Of a stretch of 64,000 bases of DNA, positions 37,149 through 45,722 are shown piece by piece. Source of the DNA: Neptuniibacter sp. CAU 1671 (lineage in GTDB: Bacteria; Pseudomonadota; Gammaproteobacteria; Pseudomonadales; Balneatricaceae); assembly GCF_029222905.1 (NCBI RefSeq), contig NZ_JARHUE010000006.1, positions 62,001-126,000 of the forward strand, in the 5' to 3' direction. The stretch's first letter is position 1; each line of letters opens with the position of its first letter. The notes beneath the pieces are model-generated. The model saw only the letters and a list, made by a program, of their open reading frames with translations, was not told the DNA's origin and ran no database searches. A program made the translations under genes and the position numbers.

Positions 37149-38066
37149 ATGAATGAAATTATCAGTGCTCTTTGGCCGGTCTTTGTGCTTTTGTTGCTGG
37201 GTTATTGGGCGCAGCGCCATGAATTTCCTGGACCCGGCTTTTGGTCATATGCGGAGCGTGGCACCTATTTTGTGCTGTTCCCGGTGATGCTGGTGGATAA
37301 ACTCAGTGAGGCGCCCATCGGCCAGATCAGTCTGATGCAGACAGGTCTGGCGGTGCTGGCGTTGATTTTGCTGGGCAGTGTGACTGCTTTTGTTTGCCGC
37401 ATCTGGGTAACAAATGCGCCTGCTTTTACGTCGGTCTATCAGGGATCTGTCCGTTTTAATACCTACGTGGGGCTGGCCGCAGCGGCGGTTTTGTTCGGTG
37501 ATGCGGGACTGGCACAGGCGGCAGTGATTGCCGCGTTTATGATCCCGCTGCTGAATGTCTTTTGTGTACTGGTTTTTGTGTTCTGTGTTGGCGGGCATGC
37601 CAATGTCTGGAGTGTCATTAAGGCCCTGCTGACCAATCCACTGATTGTGGGTTCATTGCTGGGCCTGTCACTTAACCTGACCGGGCTGGGGCTGCATGCC
37701 TCAATCCAGTCGATTACCGGTTTGCTGGGGCAACTGGCACTGCCGATGGGTTTGCTGGCGGTGGGTGCGGGTCTCAGTTTCCGCTTTCTGATGCGTAGCT
37801 GGCAGCCAGTGTTGCTGGCGTCTGTGATCAAACTTGTCCTGTTTCCGCTGTTTGCGGTTCTGCTCTCCCATCTGCTTCAGTTGCCGACCCTGAGCGCCCA
37901 GGTGCTGTTATTGTTTGCTGCCTTGCCGACGGCCAGTTCGGCCTACATTCTGTCCCGGCAGATGGGGGGCGATGCTGCGCTGATGGCCGGTACGATTACT
38001 GGCCAGACTTTGCTGGCCATGGTGACGATGCCGTTGATGCTCACGCTTTTATGGCCGTTGCTCTGA
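37149..38066 (+). CDS. AEC-family (auxin efflux carrier type) permease
   Basis: 305 residues from ATG 37149, with ten hydrophobic segments in two halves of five. AEC landmarks are SVRFNTYVGLAAAAVLFG (about residue 103), NPLIVGSLLGLSL and LFAALPTASSAYILSRQMGGDAALMA near the C-terminus. It is an inner-membrane transporter of small organic anions (malate, malonate or similar in characterised members); the substrate is not deducible. No Shine-Dalgarno sequence is visible before the ATG. A long hairpin follows. Confidence 0.85.
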   Translation: MNEIISALWPVFVLLLLGYWAQRHEFPGPGFWSYAERGTYFVLFPVMLVDKLSEAPIGQISLMQTGLAVLALILLGSVTAFVCRIWVTNAPAFTSVYQGSVRFNTYVGLAAAAVLFGDAGLAQAAVIAAFMIPLLNVFCVLVFVFCVGGHANVWSVIKALLTNPLIVGSLLGLSLNLTGLGLHASIQSITGLLGQLALPMGLLAVGAGLSFRFLMRSWQPVLLASVIKLVLFPLFAVLLSHLLQLPTLSAQVLLLFAALPTASSAYILSRQMGGDAALMAGTITGQTLLAMVTMPLMLTLLWPLL

Positions 38067-38094
38067 TTTCTCTTTCATAGCAATCAAAATTTAG

Positions 38095-38157
38095 GAAAAA
38101 CTGTGTTAAATCAGGCGATAAAACCGCTTTTTTACACAGTTTTCTTAATTTTTTTAC
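38095..38157 (+). terminator. Long hairpin with T-tract after the AEC permease gene
   Basis: GAAAAACTGTGT (38095-38106) pairs with ACACAGTTTTC (38134-38144), one bulged A. An AAA/TTT extension and an inner GCG/CGC pair shape the loop. The T-rich CTTAATTTTTTT follows. This is compatible with a terminator 28 bases after the stop. Confidence 0.6.
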
Positions 38158-38172
38158 CTAAATTGCCGATAA
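38146..38172 (+). promoter_or_regulatory. Candidate sigma-28 (FliA) promoter
   Basis: TAATTTTT (six of eight to TAAAGTTT), 11 bases, then GCCGATAA (38165-38172), a perfect FliA -10 element. It lies about 112 bases before the 42-residue gene. The octamer alone occurs elsewhere by chance, so only the combination with spacing and -35 makes it interesting. Confidence 0.35.
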
Positions 38173-38283
38173 AGTAGACGTTTGGTTAAAAAGTGTCTTG
38201 CAAAAAAAATGAAATATGGAACACTAGCCCGCAGCAATGTTAAACGGATGTTTGCTAAAGGGTGTGGACGTTAAGGCATAATT

Positions 38284-38412
38284 ATGAAAAAGAGTCCTGA
38301 TCTGGTTTTAGTGCTGGTGATTGTTTTTGTTGTCGGGTCAGTGATGACCGGAGTATCGCACGCCGACTTCCAGTTCACTTCGCTGATCCAGCAAGTATTT
38401 AATAACAGCTGA
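38284..38412 (+). CDS. 42-residue single-span membrane peptide
   Basis: ATG 38284 with AAGG about ten bases upstream, stop TGA at 38410-38412. The product starts MKKSPDLVLVLVIVFVVG, so a lysine-rich start is followed by a hydrophobic helix (about residues 6-24) and a short polar tail (SHADFQFTSLIQQVFNNS) that should face the periplasm. Helix length and positive-inside charge are those of a genuine inner-membrane peptide. The stop codon abuts the ygfA stop on the other strand (TGATCA). I recognise no named family. Confidence 0.6.
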   Translation: MKKSPDLVLVLVIVFVVGSVMTGVSHADFQFTSLIQQVFNNS

Positions 38413-39006
38413 TCAACCGTCTGTCTTCGGATAGCTGCTTTGATCAGTGACGATCAGATTGAGCGGGATATCCCAGCTCTCCACAGGTAGTCTTTCCACT
38501 TTTTGCAGTTCATGGGCTAAGCCGATAAGGGTTGGCCCAGCCAGGCCTTTGCGTTGCTGCTTGAACGCGAAAGTCCGGTCATAGTAACCGCCTCCCATCC
38601 CCATGCGATTCCCTTCAGGGTCAAAAGCAACCAGGGGTAACATCACCAGATCCAGTGCCCAGGCAGGGCGTAACCGATTGGGAATCAGTTTCGGCTCTTT
38701 AATGCCATAACTGTTGCGTCTGAGTAGCGTATTTCTGCGGTACGCGATAAACCAGAGTCGATTGTGCAAAACCGGATGCAACACCGGCAGATAGGGTGTT
38801 TTGCCTAGCCGCCAGCACATACGGATCAAAGGCTGCGGATCAATTTCACCATCATTGGGCAGATAAAATGCGATGTGCCTGGCGCGGATAAATTCGGGTC
38901 GGGCGCGCAGTTGATGGAGGAGTCCTGTTGCCGCTTTACGTTGCGCTGCATCGCTTAGCGATTGACGGCGCTGACGCATCTGTTTGCGAAGGGATGTGCG
39001 GTCCAT
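38413..39006 (-). CDS. ygfA: 5-formyltetrahydrofolate cyclo-ligase
   Basis: 197 residues. N-terminal RTSLRKQMRQRRQSLS, ATP/folate site motifs VMLPLVAFDPEGNRMGMGGGYYDRTFA (about residue 120) and IGLAHELQKVERLPVESWDIPLN. It converts 5-formyl-THF, an inhibitor of folate enzymes, to 5,10-methenyl-THF with ATP. It lies directly downstream of 6S RNA on the same strand, the arrangement conserved across proteobacteria, and can be read from the 6S transcript. Confidence 0.95.
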   Translation of the reverse strand: MDRTSLRKQMRQRRQSLSDAAQRKAATGLLHQLRARPEFIRARHIAFYLPNDGEIDPQPLIRMCWRLGKTPYLPVLHPVLHNRLWFIAYRRNTLLRRNSYGIKEPKLIPNRLRPAWALDLVMLPLVAFDPEGNRMGMGGGYYDRTFAFKQQRKGLAGPTLIGLAHELQKVERLPVESWDIPLNLIVTDQSSYPKTDG

Positions 39007-39012
39007 TCAGAT

Positions 39013-39190
39013 AAGGTCCCCGGGATGCCGGTGTCAGTCATGGCCCTGAACCCGAAGGTTCAAGGAGGCAGTGATCGAGAGTCATAAGGCTTTCCGAAGG
39101 TCGGACATGCTCACGTGAATCCACGGATCACCACCATGGGTGTGATTATCGGCTCGAGGGACTTAACCAACGGTCGAACACCCCAGGGCT
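39013..39190 (-). ncRNA. ssrS: 6S RNA
   Basis: About 178 bases on the minus strand between zapA and ygfA. Conserved blocks are present: near the 5' end CCCTGGGGTGTTCG, then CCCTCGAGCCGATAA, GTGAGCATGTCCGACC, AAAGCCTTA and CCTTGAACC with GGTTCAGGG close to the 3' end, and CCCCGGGA that pairs back to the 5' end. 6S RNA mimics an open promoter and sequesters sigma-70 polymerase in stationary phase. The 5' end is set from the -10 box at 39202-39197; the 3' end is approximate. Confidence 0.95.
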
Positions 39191-39196
39191 GACTCT

Positions 39197-39224
39197 ATTA
39201 TACCCTATACGTTTGCCGTGTCAG
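39197..39224 (-). promoter_or_regulatory. 6S RNA promoter
   Basis: On the minus strand CTGACA (39224-39219), 16 bases, TATAAT (39202-39197), giving a start near 39190. Confidence 0.7.
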
Positions 39225-39287
39225 GTCTTGAAAAAAAGGATATTTCTGTTACTGGCAGAGTAAATGTTTGTTTTAGAAACTAAATAT

Positions 39288-39590
39288 TTAATTTTGATCC
39301 AGATGCTGCAGTGCTTTGTCGACTTTCTGGCCCATGACTTTAAGGCGTGTCTCAATGTCGGAATTTACGTTCTGTTTTGACTGCAGTAACTCATGTGCCA
39401 GATTAAGGGCCGCCATAATCGCGATGCGCTCCAGACCAAGCACCTTCCCGGTTTTGCGGATCTCCTGCATCTTTTCATTCAGTAAAACCGCTGAAGTCAG
39501 CAGTTCGGCTTCAGCATCGGCGGGGCAATTGATGCTGTATTCCTTGCCCAGCAGTTTAATGGTCACAGCCTGAGAACCTGAGGGTGTCAT
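39288..39590 (-). CDS. zapA: Cell division protein ZapA
   Basis: 100 residues. The N-terminal strand-rich domain contains VTIKLLGKEYSINCPADAEAELLTSAVLLNEKM; LERIAIMAALNLAHELL and a C-terminal coiled coil follow. ZapA crosslinks FtsZ filaments. It overlaps the upstream coiled-coil gene by four bases (ATGA) and precedes ssrS-ygfA, the standard gene order. Confidence 0.94.
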   Translation of the reverse strand: MTPSGSQAVTIKLLGKEYSINCPADAEAELLTSAVLLNEKMQEIRKTGKVLGLERIAIMAALNLAHELLQSKQNVNSDIETRLKVMGQKVDKALQHLDQN

Positions 39591-39796
39591 GCGTTTTGCT
39601 CCAGATTTTTGAGCCGCTGAATCATGGCGGTGATTTTACTCTGCGTTTGCTCGTTTAACTGAATCAGTTGGGCGCGTTCCTCTTTCAGGTGCTGTTCCCG
39701 TTCACGAAGCTGTTTGTTTTCCTGTTCCAGACGAGCGCAATGCTCCAGTAACCGGTCGATCTTGTATTCCAGTGCATTGAAATAATGTTCGGTCAT
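39587..39796 (-). CDS. Small coiled-coil protein of the TIGR02449 type
   Basis: 69 residues from ATG 39796 (MTEHYFNALEYKIDRLLEHCARLEQENKQLRE...). Almost the whole length is heptad-repeat coiled coil, leucine- and glutamate-rich, resembling ZapB. It is the usual partner gene directly upstream of zapA in pseudomonads and relatives, and a role at the divisome is inferred from that. The frame is open up to 39889, but that extension is proline- and serine-rich and crosses the presumed promoter. Confidence 0.8.
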   Translation of the reverse strand: MTEHYFNALEYKIDRLLEHCARLEQENKQLREREQHLKEERAQLIQLNEQTQSKITAMIQRLKNLEQNA

Positions 39797-39837
39797 TGGG
39801 CCTGCTGGCTCCTGTGGGGTATGGGATTCTGAATGAC

Positions 39838-39843
39838 TATAAT
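39838..39843 (+). promoter_or_regulatory. -10 element of the ygfB-pepP-ubiH-ubiI operon
   Basis: Perfect TATAAT in the divergent zapA-side/ygfB region, 110 bases before the ygfB ATG. The -35 is not clear. Confidence 0.4.
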
Positions 39844-39952
39844 CAGCGCATTGAGCCGGGTCAATGCGCTGCATGGCTACGGTGGTCATGCTAGGATTAG
39901 GGCACTTTGATCCCGAATGGCGGGTTCAGTCCGTAACCAAAGATGGACAAGA

Positions 39953-40558
39953 ATGGAAAATGTGATTCAACAGCTGCCGGGGTTTGATCGGGTAGCCAAT
40001 ATGATGGTGGCAGAGTCCGCGATGGATGTTTCTCCGTCTGAGCTGCATGGTCATCTGACGGGGCATATCGCTGCCGGCGCGCGGATGCAGCCGGATCAGT
40101 TAAAAAAACTGGTCTGTGAGCTGCTGGATATCACCATGCTGGTGGATCAGGACAGTGCTGCTGTTATTCAGCACCTGTACCTGGCGAGTTGTGCGCAACT
40201 GGAGGGCATTGAGCTCGAATTTACCCTGCTGTTGCCGCAGGACGATGAAGATATTGTGCAGCGGGCAGAAATGCTTGGTCGCTGGTGTCAGGGGTTCTTA
40301 AGTGGATTCGGGCTGTATGGTAAACACACCGATGCCACCCTTTCGGCTGAAGCGAAAGAGACACTGGATGACCTGGCGAATATCGCCAATATCTCTCTGG
40401 ATCTGGAAGGTACTGAGGAAGATGAATCAGACCTGATGGAAGTAGAGGAATATGTCCGGATGGTGGTACTGATGCTGTTTACTGAGTGTAATCAGGCATT
40501 GCTCAAGCAGGCGCAGGCGCTGGCTGATGCTCAGCCCGGTAATAACAGGTTGCACTAA
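39953..40558 (+). CDS. ygfB: UPF0149 family protein YgfB
   Basis: 201 residues from ATG 39953 with GGA eight bases upstream. UPF0149 hallmarks: SPSELHGHLTGHIAAG (about residue 27), RAEMLGRWCQGFLSGFGL (about 105) and the acidic C-terminal EVEEYVRMVVLMLFTE. Function is poorly known; in Pseudomonas it modulates gene expression linked to the ampD pathway. It is immediately followed by pepP. Confidence 0.88.
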   Translation: MENVIQQLPGFDRVANMMVAESAMDVSPSELHGHLTGHIAAGARMQPDQLKKLVCELLDITMLVDQDSAAVIQHLYLASCAQLEGIELEFTLLLPQDDEDIVQRAEMLGRWCQGFLSGFGLYGKHTDATLSAEAKETLDDLANIANISLDLEGTEEDESDLMEVEEYVRMVVLMLFTECNQALLKQAQALADAQPGNNRLH

Positions 40559-41875
40559 ATGAAACTGAGCCAAACCGTATTTGCTGAGCGTCGCCAGCGC
40601 CTGATGCAAAAAATGACGGCCAACAGCCTGGCAATCATCCCTGCTGCACAGATGCAGAAGCGCAACAGCGATGTTGAATATCCTTTCCGTCAGGACAGCG
40701 ATTTTTATTACCTGACCGGCTTTGATGAACCTGAAGCGGTATTGTTGCTGTTGCCGGGTCGTGAAACAGGCGAAACCGTGCTGTTTTGCCGGGATCGTGA
40801 TCCGCTGATGGAGATCTGGAATGGCTATCGTGCCGGTCCGCAGGGGGTAGTGAGCGACTACGGCATGGCTGAAGGTCATCCCGTTGACGAAATTGACGAT
40901 CGGCTCCCCGCCATGCTGAATGGTATTGAGCGCATTTATTACGCCATTGGGCAGGATGAACAGCTGGATCAGCAGATCCGGCACTGGCTCAACCTGATCC
41001 GGGGGCAGGCGCGGCAGGGGGCTGTCGCACCGACAGAGCTGGTGATGCTCGATCATCTGCTGCATGAGATGCGGCTGTTCAAAACCCCGGAAGAGCAGGA
41101 ACTGATGCGCCGTGCCGGTGAGATTTCAGCCTGGGGGCATGTGCGGGCGATGCAAAGTTGTCGTCCCGGTATGTACGAATATCAGCTGGAGGCGGAGATT
41201 CTGCATTGCTTTATGCAGAACGGCTGTCGGCAACCGGCGTACAGCTCGATTGTTGGCGGTGGCGCAAATGCCTGCGTGTTGCACTATATCGAAAACAGTG
41301 CCCCCCTGCTGGACGGTGATCTTGTTTTGATCGATGCCGGGTGTGAACTGGATTATTACGCGGGTGATATCACCCGGACTTTCCCGGTCAGTGGCACCTT
41401 CAGCACGGAACAGGCGGCGCTTTACAATCTGGTACTTAAAGCGCAATTGCACTGTATTGAGATGATCCGCCCCGGCGTGTTGTGGAATGCTGTACATGAA
41501 GCATCGGTTCAGGTGCTGACCGAAGGGTTGGTCGAATTGGGGCTGTTGCAGGGCGAGGTCGCTGATCTGATTGAACAGGGCGCTTACCGTGATTTTTACA
41601 TGCACCGTGTCGGTCACTGGCTGGGCATGGATGTACATGACGTAGGTGACTACAAGGTTGAGGGCGAGTGGCGTCCGCTGGAACCTGGCATGGTCATGAC
41701 AGTTGAGCCGGGTCTTTATGTGGCCGCAGATAACACCAATGTAGAACCGCGCTGGCGGGGCATTGGCATCCGCATTGAAGATGATGTGCTGATTACGGCT
41801 AATGGCTGTGAGGTACTCACCTCGGCTGTGCCGAAACAGATTGATGAGATCGAAGCGTTAATGGCGAACCGATGA
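40559..41875 (+). CDS. pepP: Xaa-Pro aminopeptidase P
   Basis: 438 residues with the creatinase-like N-terminal domain and pita-bread C-terminal domain. Dinuclear metal ligands are visible: two Asp in LIDAGCELDYYAGDITRTFP, His in HRVGHWLGMDVHDVG, Glu in TVEPGLYV and Glu in GIRIEDDV. It removes N-terminal residues before proline. The ATG begins one base after the ygfB stop; the 3' end overlaps ubiH by four bases. Confidence 0.95.
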   Translation: MKLSQTVFAERRQRLMQKMTANSLAIIPAAQMQKRNSDVEYPFRQDSDFYYLTGFDEPEAVLLLLPGRETGETVLFCRDRDPLMEIWNGYRAGPQGVVSDYGMAEGHPVDEIDDRLPAMLNGIERIYYAIGQDEQLDQQIRHWLNLIRGQARQGAVAPTELVMLDHLLHEMRLFKTPEEQELMRRAGEISAWGHVRAMQSCRPGMYEYQLEAEILHCFMQNGCRQPAYSSIVGGGANACVLHYIENSAPLLDGDLVLIDAGCELDYYAGDITRTFPVSGTFSTEQAALYNLVLKAQLHCIEMIRPGVLWNAVHEASVQVLTEGLVELGLLQGEVADLIEQGAYRDFYMHRVGHWLGMDVHDVGDYKVEGEWRPLEPGMVMTVEPGLYVAADNTNVEPRWRGIGIRIEDDVLITANGCEVLTSAVPKQIDEIEALMANR

Positions 41876-43119
41876 AACAGCAGTATGACCTGATCATCAT
41901 AGGCGGTGGCATGGTGGGCGCAAGTCTGGCCTGCGCTCTGCTGCCCGCGGCTGAACGGCTTAACCTGCGGCTGGCTGTGGTTGAAACCCATCCACTGCCT
42001 GCCCCCGGCAGTCTGAAGTATCAGCCCAGTTACGATGCCCGTGCCACGGCTTTGGCTTATGGCAGCCGCTCCATCTATGAGGCGATTGGTGTCTGGTCTG
42101 CACTGGCACAACACCTTGCGCCGATTGAACATATTCATGTGTCTGATCGGGGTCAGTTTGGTGCCAGCCGTCTGCATGCGGCTGAACAACAGCTGCCAGC
42201 GCTTGGTTATGTGGTGGAAAACCACTGGTTGGGCGCGGTGCTGATGGACCATCTGCAGCAGAATGCAGGTGACCATATCGATTTTTTGTGTCCGGCAGAA
42301 GTGACCGATATCGATTTTGGGTCGGACGTTAACAGCGTGCATCTTAAAGAAGGTGATCAGTCCCGGGTACTGCAAACCTCGCTGGTGGTGATGGCGGATG
42401 GTGGGCGATCTGCTCTGCGCGAGCGTCTCGGTATCCAGTATCAGGCACAGGACTATGAACAATGTGCTCTGATTGCCAACCTGACGCTAGACCGTACCCA
42501 CGGCGCGGTTGCCTACGAACGTTTTACTGACTCGGGTCCCATGGCGCTGCTGCCGCTGACTCCGCTTGACGGTGCGCAGCGGGTGGCGCTGGTCTGGACC
42601 CTGCCGTCCGAGCAACTTGAAGATGTTCTGGCGCTGGATGAAGCGTGTTTTTTGCAGCAGGTTCAGGAGCGCTTTGGTTATCGGGCAGGCCGCTTTATTA
42701 AAGCCGGAGAACGGGCTCACTATCCCCTGCGTCTGGTGGTGGCTCAGGAGCAGGTTCGCCGGGGTTTCGTGGTGCTGGGTAATGCGGCTCATGCGCTGCA
42801 TCCAATTGCCGGACAGGGTTATAACCTGGCTTTGAGGGGCGTTGCTGCATTGGCAGAACGACTGATTCAGGCCCGCGATGCTGGACGGCACTGGGGTGAG
42901 CTGACAGAACTGCAGGCATTTTTCGATCAGCAGCTGTCTGACCAGAAACGCACTATTGGTTTCAGTGACCAGACGATGAAGTTGTTTTCCAATCAGCAGC
43001 CACTGCTGTCGCTGGGCCGCAGTATTGGCCTGCAGCTACTGGATATCTGTCCGCCTGCCAAAACAGTCTTTGCCCGCAGTGCCATGGGGCTGGACTCACC
43101 CGCGCCACGTCTGAAGTGA
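41872..43119 (+). CDS. ubiH: 2-octaprenyl-6-methoxyphenol hydroxylase UbiH
   Basis: 415 residues of the flavin monooxygenase family. FAD-binding IIGGGMVGASLACALL (residues 8-23), the MADGGRSALRERLGI motif (about 173) and GNAAHALHPIAGQGYNLALRG (about 304), the Ubi hydroxylase signature. It hydroxylates C4 of the ubiquinone ring. Start overlaps the pepP stop (ATGA). Assignment of UbiH here and UbiI next door rests on gene order as much as on sequence. Confidence 0.9.
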   Translation: MKQQYDLIIIGGGMVGASLACALLPAAERLNLRLAVVETHPLPAPGSLKYQPSYDARATALAYGSRSIYEAIGVWSALAQHLAPIEHIHVSDRGQFGASRLHAAEQQLPALGYVVENHWLGAVLMDHLQQNAGDHIDFLCPAEVTDIDFGSDVNSVHLKEGDQSRVLQTSLVVMADGGRSALRERLGIQYQAQDYEQCALIANLTLDRTHGAVAYERFTDSGPMALLPLTPLDGAQRVALVWTLPSEQLEDVLALDEACFLQQVQERFGYRAGRFIKAGERAHYPLRLVVAQEQVRRGFVVLGNAAHALHPIAGQGYNLALRGVAALAERLIQARDAGRHWGELTELQAFFDQQLSDQKRTIGFSDQTMKLFSNQQPLLSLGRSIGLQLLDICPPAKTVFARSAMGLDSPAPRLK

Positions 43120-43129
43120 GGGTACAGTG

Positions 43130-44389
43130 ATGACCACCCCTGAAGTACACGATGTCGTTGTTGTTGGTGCGGGTATGGTCGGCCTGACCGCTGCGCTGGC
43201 CCTGGAACAGGCAGGACTGGATGTTGTGGTTCTGGAACAGCATCCGTTAGATCTGGCTGCAGTCGTGGAGGCTGTAGAGCGCGAGCCGGCGAGCGGATTT
43301 GATCCCCGCGTCAGCGCGCTGACTTGCGCCTCACAGCAAATACTCACCCGACTGGGCGCGTGGTCGACCATCGAAAACCTGAGAATCAGTCCCTATACCG
43401 AAATGGATGTTTGGGATGGCCTCGGTACCGGAGAGATTACGTTTTCCGCCTATGCGCTGCATGAACCCTGTCTGGGGCATATCGTCGAAAACCGGGTCAC
43501 CGTTGCCGGTTTGTGCCGTGCTGTTGAACAGAGTGGCATTGAGCTGCACTCGGGCGTCCGGGTGCGCGGCATGCAACAACTCGCACAGGGCCGACTGCTG
43601 GAGCTTGAAGATGGTCGGCAGATCAACGCACGTCTGGTGATTGCGGCCGATGGGGCGCACTCCGCAATTCGCAAACTCGCCGGTATCCCAATGTGTGAAT
43701 GGGATTATGGTCATCATGCTGTGGTGACAACGGTGCAGACAGAACAACCGCACCAGGCTACTGCCTGGCAGCGATTTACCGAGGATGGGCCATTGGCCTT
43801 TCTGCCGCTGAATGATGGTGCCGATCAACAGCACTGCTCCATCGTCTGGTCTACGTCGCCTGATCATGCCAAGCATCTGATGGCACTGGACGATGAAGCG
43901 TTCTGTGCCGCTTTAGGTCAGGCATTCGAACATCGGCTGGGCGCGATTACCGGTACCGCTGAGCGGTTTGTTTTTCCGTTACGCCAGCGGCATGCTCAGT
44001 ATTACGTGAAACCGGGTTTTGCGGTGATCGGTGATGCCGCACATACCATTCATCCGCTGGCCGGTCAGGGGGTGAATCTGGGTTTGCTGGATGCAGCGCA
44101 ACTGTCTGAAGTGATTCAGCAGGCGCATCAGCGCGGCGAAGATATCGGCGCTGAAGCGGTGCTGCGACGTTTTCAGCGGGCCCGGCAAACAGAAAATCTG
44201 AAAATGACCGCGGCCATGGAGACGTTCAGACAGCTTTTTGGCTATCAAAATGGCTGGCTGGGATTGGTCAGAAATACAGGTATGCGCCTGTTTCAGCGGA
44301 TGCCTGTGGTTAAAAATCACCTGGTATTACAGGCAATGGGTTTGAGTGGCTCATTGCCGGAACTGGCAAAAAGGCCGATAAAAGTTTAA
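43130..44389 (+). CDS. ubiI: Ubiquinone hydroxylase UbiI/VisC-type
   Basis: About 419 residues from ATG 43130 (GAGGGT upstream; a GTG one codon earlier is possible). Same family as its neighbour: VVGAGMVGLTAALALEQAGLDVVVLEQ at the N-terminus, AADGAHSAIRKLAGI (about 165) and GDAAHTIHPLAGQGVNLGLLDAAQL near 300. It most likely carries out C5 hydroxylation in ubiquinone synthesis. A UbiF- or UbiL-like substitution in specificity cannot be excluded. Operon ygfB-pepP-ubiH-ubiI. Confidence 0.87.
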   Translation: MTTPEVHDVVVVGAGMVGLTAALALEQAGLDVVVLEQHPLDLAAVVEAVEREPASGFDPRVSALTCASQQILTRLGAWSTIENLRISPYTEMDVWDGLGTGEITFSAYALHEPCLGHIVENRVTVAGLCRAVEQSGIELHSGVRVRGMQQLAQGRLLELEDGRQINARLVIAADGAHSAIRKLAGIPMCEWDYGHHAVVTTVQTEQPHQATAWQRFTEDGPLAFLPLNDGADQQHCSIVWSTSPDHAKHLMALDDEAFCAALGQAFEHRLGAITGTAERFVFPLRQRHAQYYVKPGFAVIGDAAHTIHPLAGQGVNLGLLDAAQLSEVIQQAHQRGEDIGAEAVLRRFQRARQTENLKMTAAMETFRQLFGYQNGWLGLVRNTGMRLFQRMPVVKNHLVLQAMGLSGSLPELAKRPIKV

Positions 44390-44580
44390 TTTTTTCATGC
44401 AGTTATGATTTTTATGGCTTTTTTGGTAGAGAAAAAAACTCCAACAAGACCCGCGTGGCTGCGATCAAAGATTGAACTAAGACGAGAATCCCTATAAATT
44501 GTCATCCCTTTTTTGCAAATCGGGCTGTTTTTTACTGTATGCCCGGAGCAATTTGATCGTCGTCTGCAGAGTTAAAAAGT

Positions 44581-45690
44581 ATGGGTAGCAAAACCGCACT
44601 GTACGCAAAACATCAGGAAATGGGTGCCAAACTGGTGGATTTTGGTGGCTGGGATATGCCTATTCACTACGGTTCACAGGTTGAAGAGCATCACAAGGTT
44701 CGCCAGCATGCCGGCATGTTTGATGTCTCTCACATGACGGTGGTTGACGTTACCGGCACCGACGCAAAGGCTTATCTGCGTTATCTGCTGGCAAACGATG
44801 TATCCCGTCTTAAAACCAAGGGTAAAGCGCTATACAGCGGTATGCTGAATGAAAATGGCGGCGTCATCGATGACCTGATTGTGTATCTGATGACTGAGCC
44901 AGGCGTATCCGGTGAGTGGTTCCGGGTGGTGGTTAACTGCGCGACCCGAGAAAAAGATCTGCGCTGGATGGCTGAGCAGACTGCGAAATTTGATGACGTG
45001 GCTCTGACCGAACAACCGGACCTGGCGATGATTGCGATTCAGGGCCCGCAGGCTATCCAACTGGCCTCAGCTGTACTCTCTGAGTCACGCGCCAAAGTAG
45101 CTGCACAGCTCTCGGTATTTCAGGGTCAGGAAGTACAGGGCTGGTTTGTTGCCCGCACCGGTTACACCGGTGAAGATGGTCTTGAAATTATGCTGCCGGA
45201 TGATGAAGCTGAAGCCTTCTGGCAGGCGCTGGCGGACGCCGGTATTCAGCCCTGTGGTCTGGGTGCACGTGATACCCTGCGACTGGAAGCGGGTATGAAC
45301 CTGTACGGTTCTGATATGGATGAAACTGTATCACCGCTGGCGGCCAACATGGGCTGGACCATTGCCTGGGAACCTGAAAACCGTGATTTTATCGGTCGCC
45401 AGGCGCTGGAAACTCAGAAAGCCGCAGGTCCCGCTGAAAAGCTGGTGGGTCTGGTGCTGGAAGGCCGCGGTGTTCTGCGTGGTCATCAGAAAGTGATTAT
45501 TGAAGGTGTAGGCGAGGGTGAGATTACCAGTGGTACTTTCTCTCCAACCCTGGGCCACTCCATCGCCATGGCGCGGGTGCCTGCTGCAACTGCAGACGCA
45601 GCTGAAGTCGAGGTACGGGGTAAACGGATTCCGGTGCGGGTGCTGGCGAAACCGGCATTTGTACGTAACGGTGAAAAAGTGTTCCAGTAA
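44581..45690 (+). CDS. gcvT: Glycine cleavage T protein (aminomethyltransferase)
   Basis: 369 residues. Folate and lipoyl-arm motifs: [62 protein letters not shown] and [16 protein letters not shown]. It releases ammonia and forms methylene-THF from the aminomethyl group carried on GcvH. The 191 bases upstream contain TTGAAC (44472-44477) and TATAAA (44493-44498) at a short spacing of 15, but no glycine riboswitch pattern that I can see. The ribosome binding site is weak. Confidence 0.96.
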   Translation: MGSKTALYAKHQEMGAKLVDFGGWDMPIHYGSQVEEHHKVRQHAGMFDVSHMTVVDVTGTDAKAYLRYLLANDVSRLKTKGKALYSGMLNENGGVIDDLIVYLMTEPGVSGEWFRVVVNCATREKDLRWMAEQTAKFDDVALTEQPDLAMIAIQGPQAIQLASAVLSESRAKVAAQLSVFQGQEVQGWFVARTGYTGEDGLEIMLPDDEAEAFWQALADAGIQPCGLGARDTLRLEAGMNLYGSDMDETVSPLAANMGWTIAWEPENRDFIGRQALETQKAAGPAEKLVGLVLEGRGVLRGHQKVIIEGVGEGEITSGTFSPTLGHSIAMARVPAATADAAEVEVRGKRIPVRVLAKPAFVRNGEKVFQ

Positions 45691-45722
45691 CTGGAACTGA
45701 GCTGCAACGGTAGGATAAAAAC

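Noticed and set aside
39797..39889. 31-residue N-terminal extension of the coiled-coil gene before zapA
   Set aside because: Family length fits the ATG at 39796 and the extension covers the divergent promoter area.
44374..44381. Second GCCGATAA (FliA -10) at the end of ubiI
   Set aside because: No matching -35 at 11 bases and it lies in coding sequence; an 8-mer is expected about twice in the window by chance.
44390..44580. Possible glycine riboswitch before gcvT
   Set aside because: The conserved core sequences and tandem aptamer pattern are not seen; the region is AT-rich with poly-T runs only.
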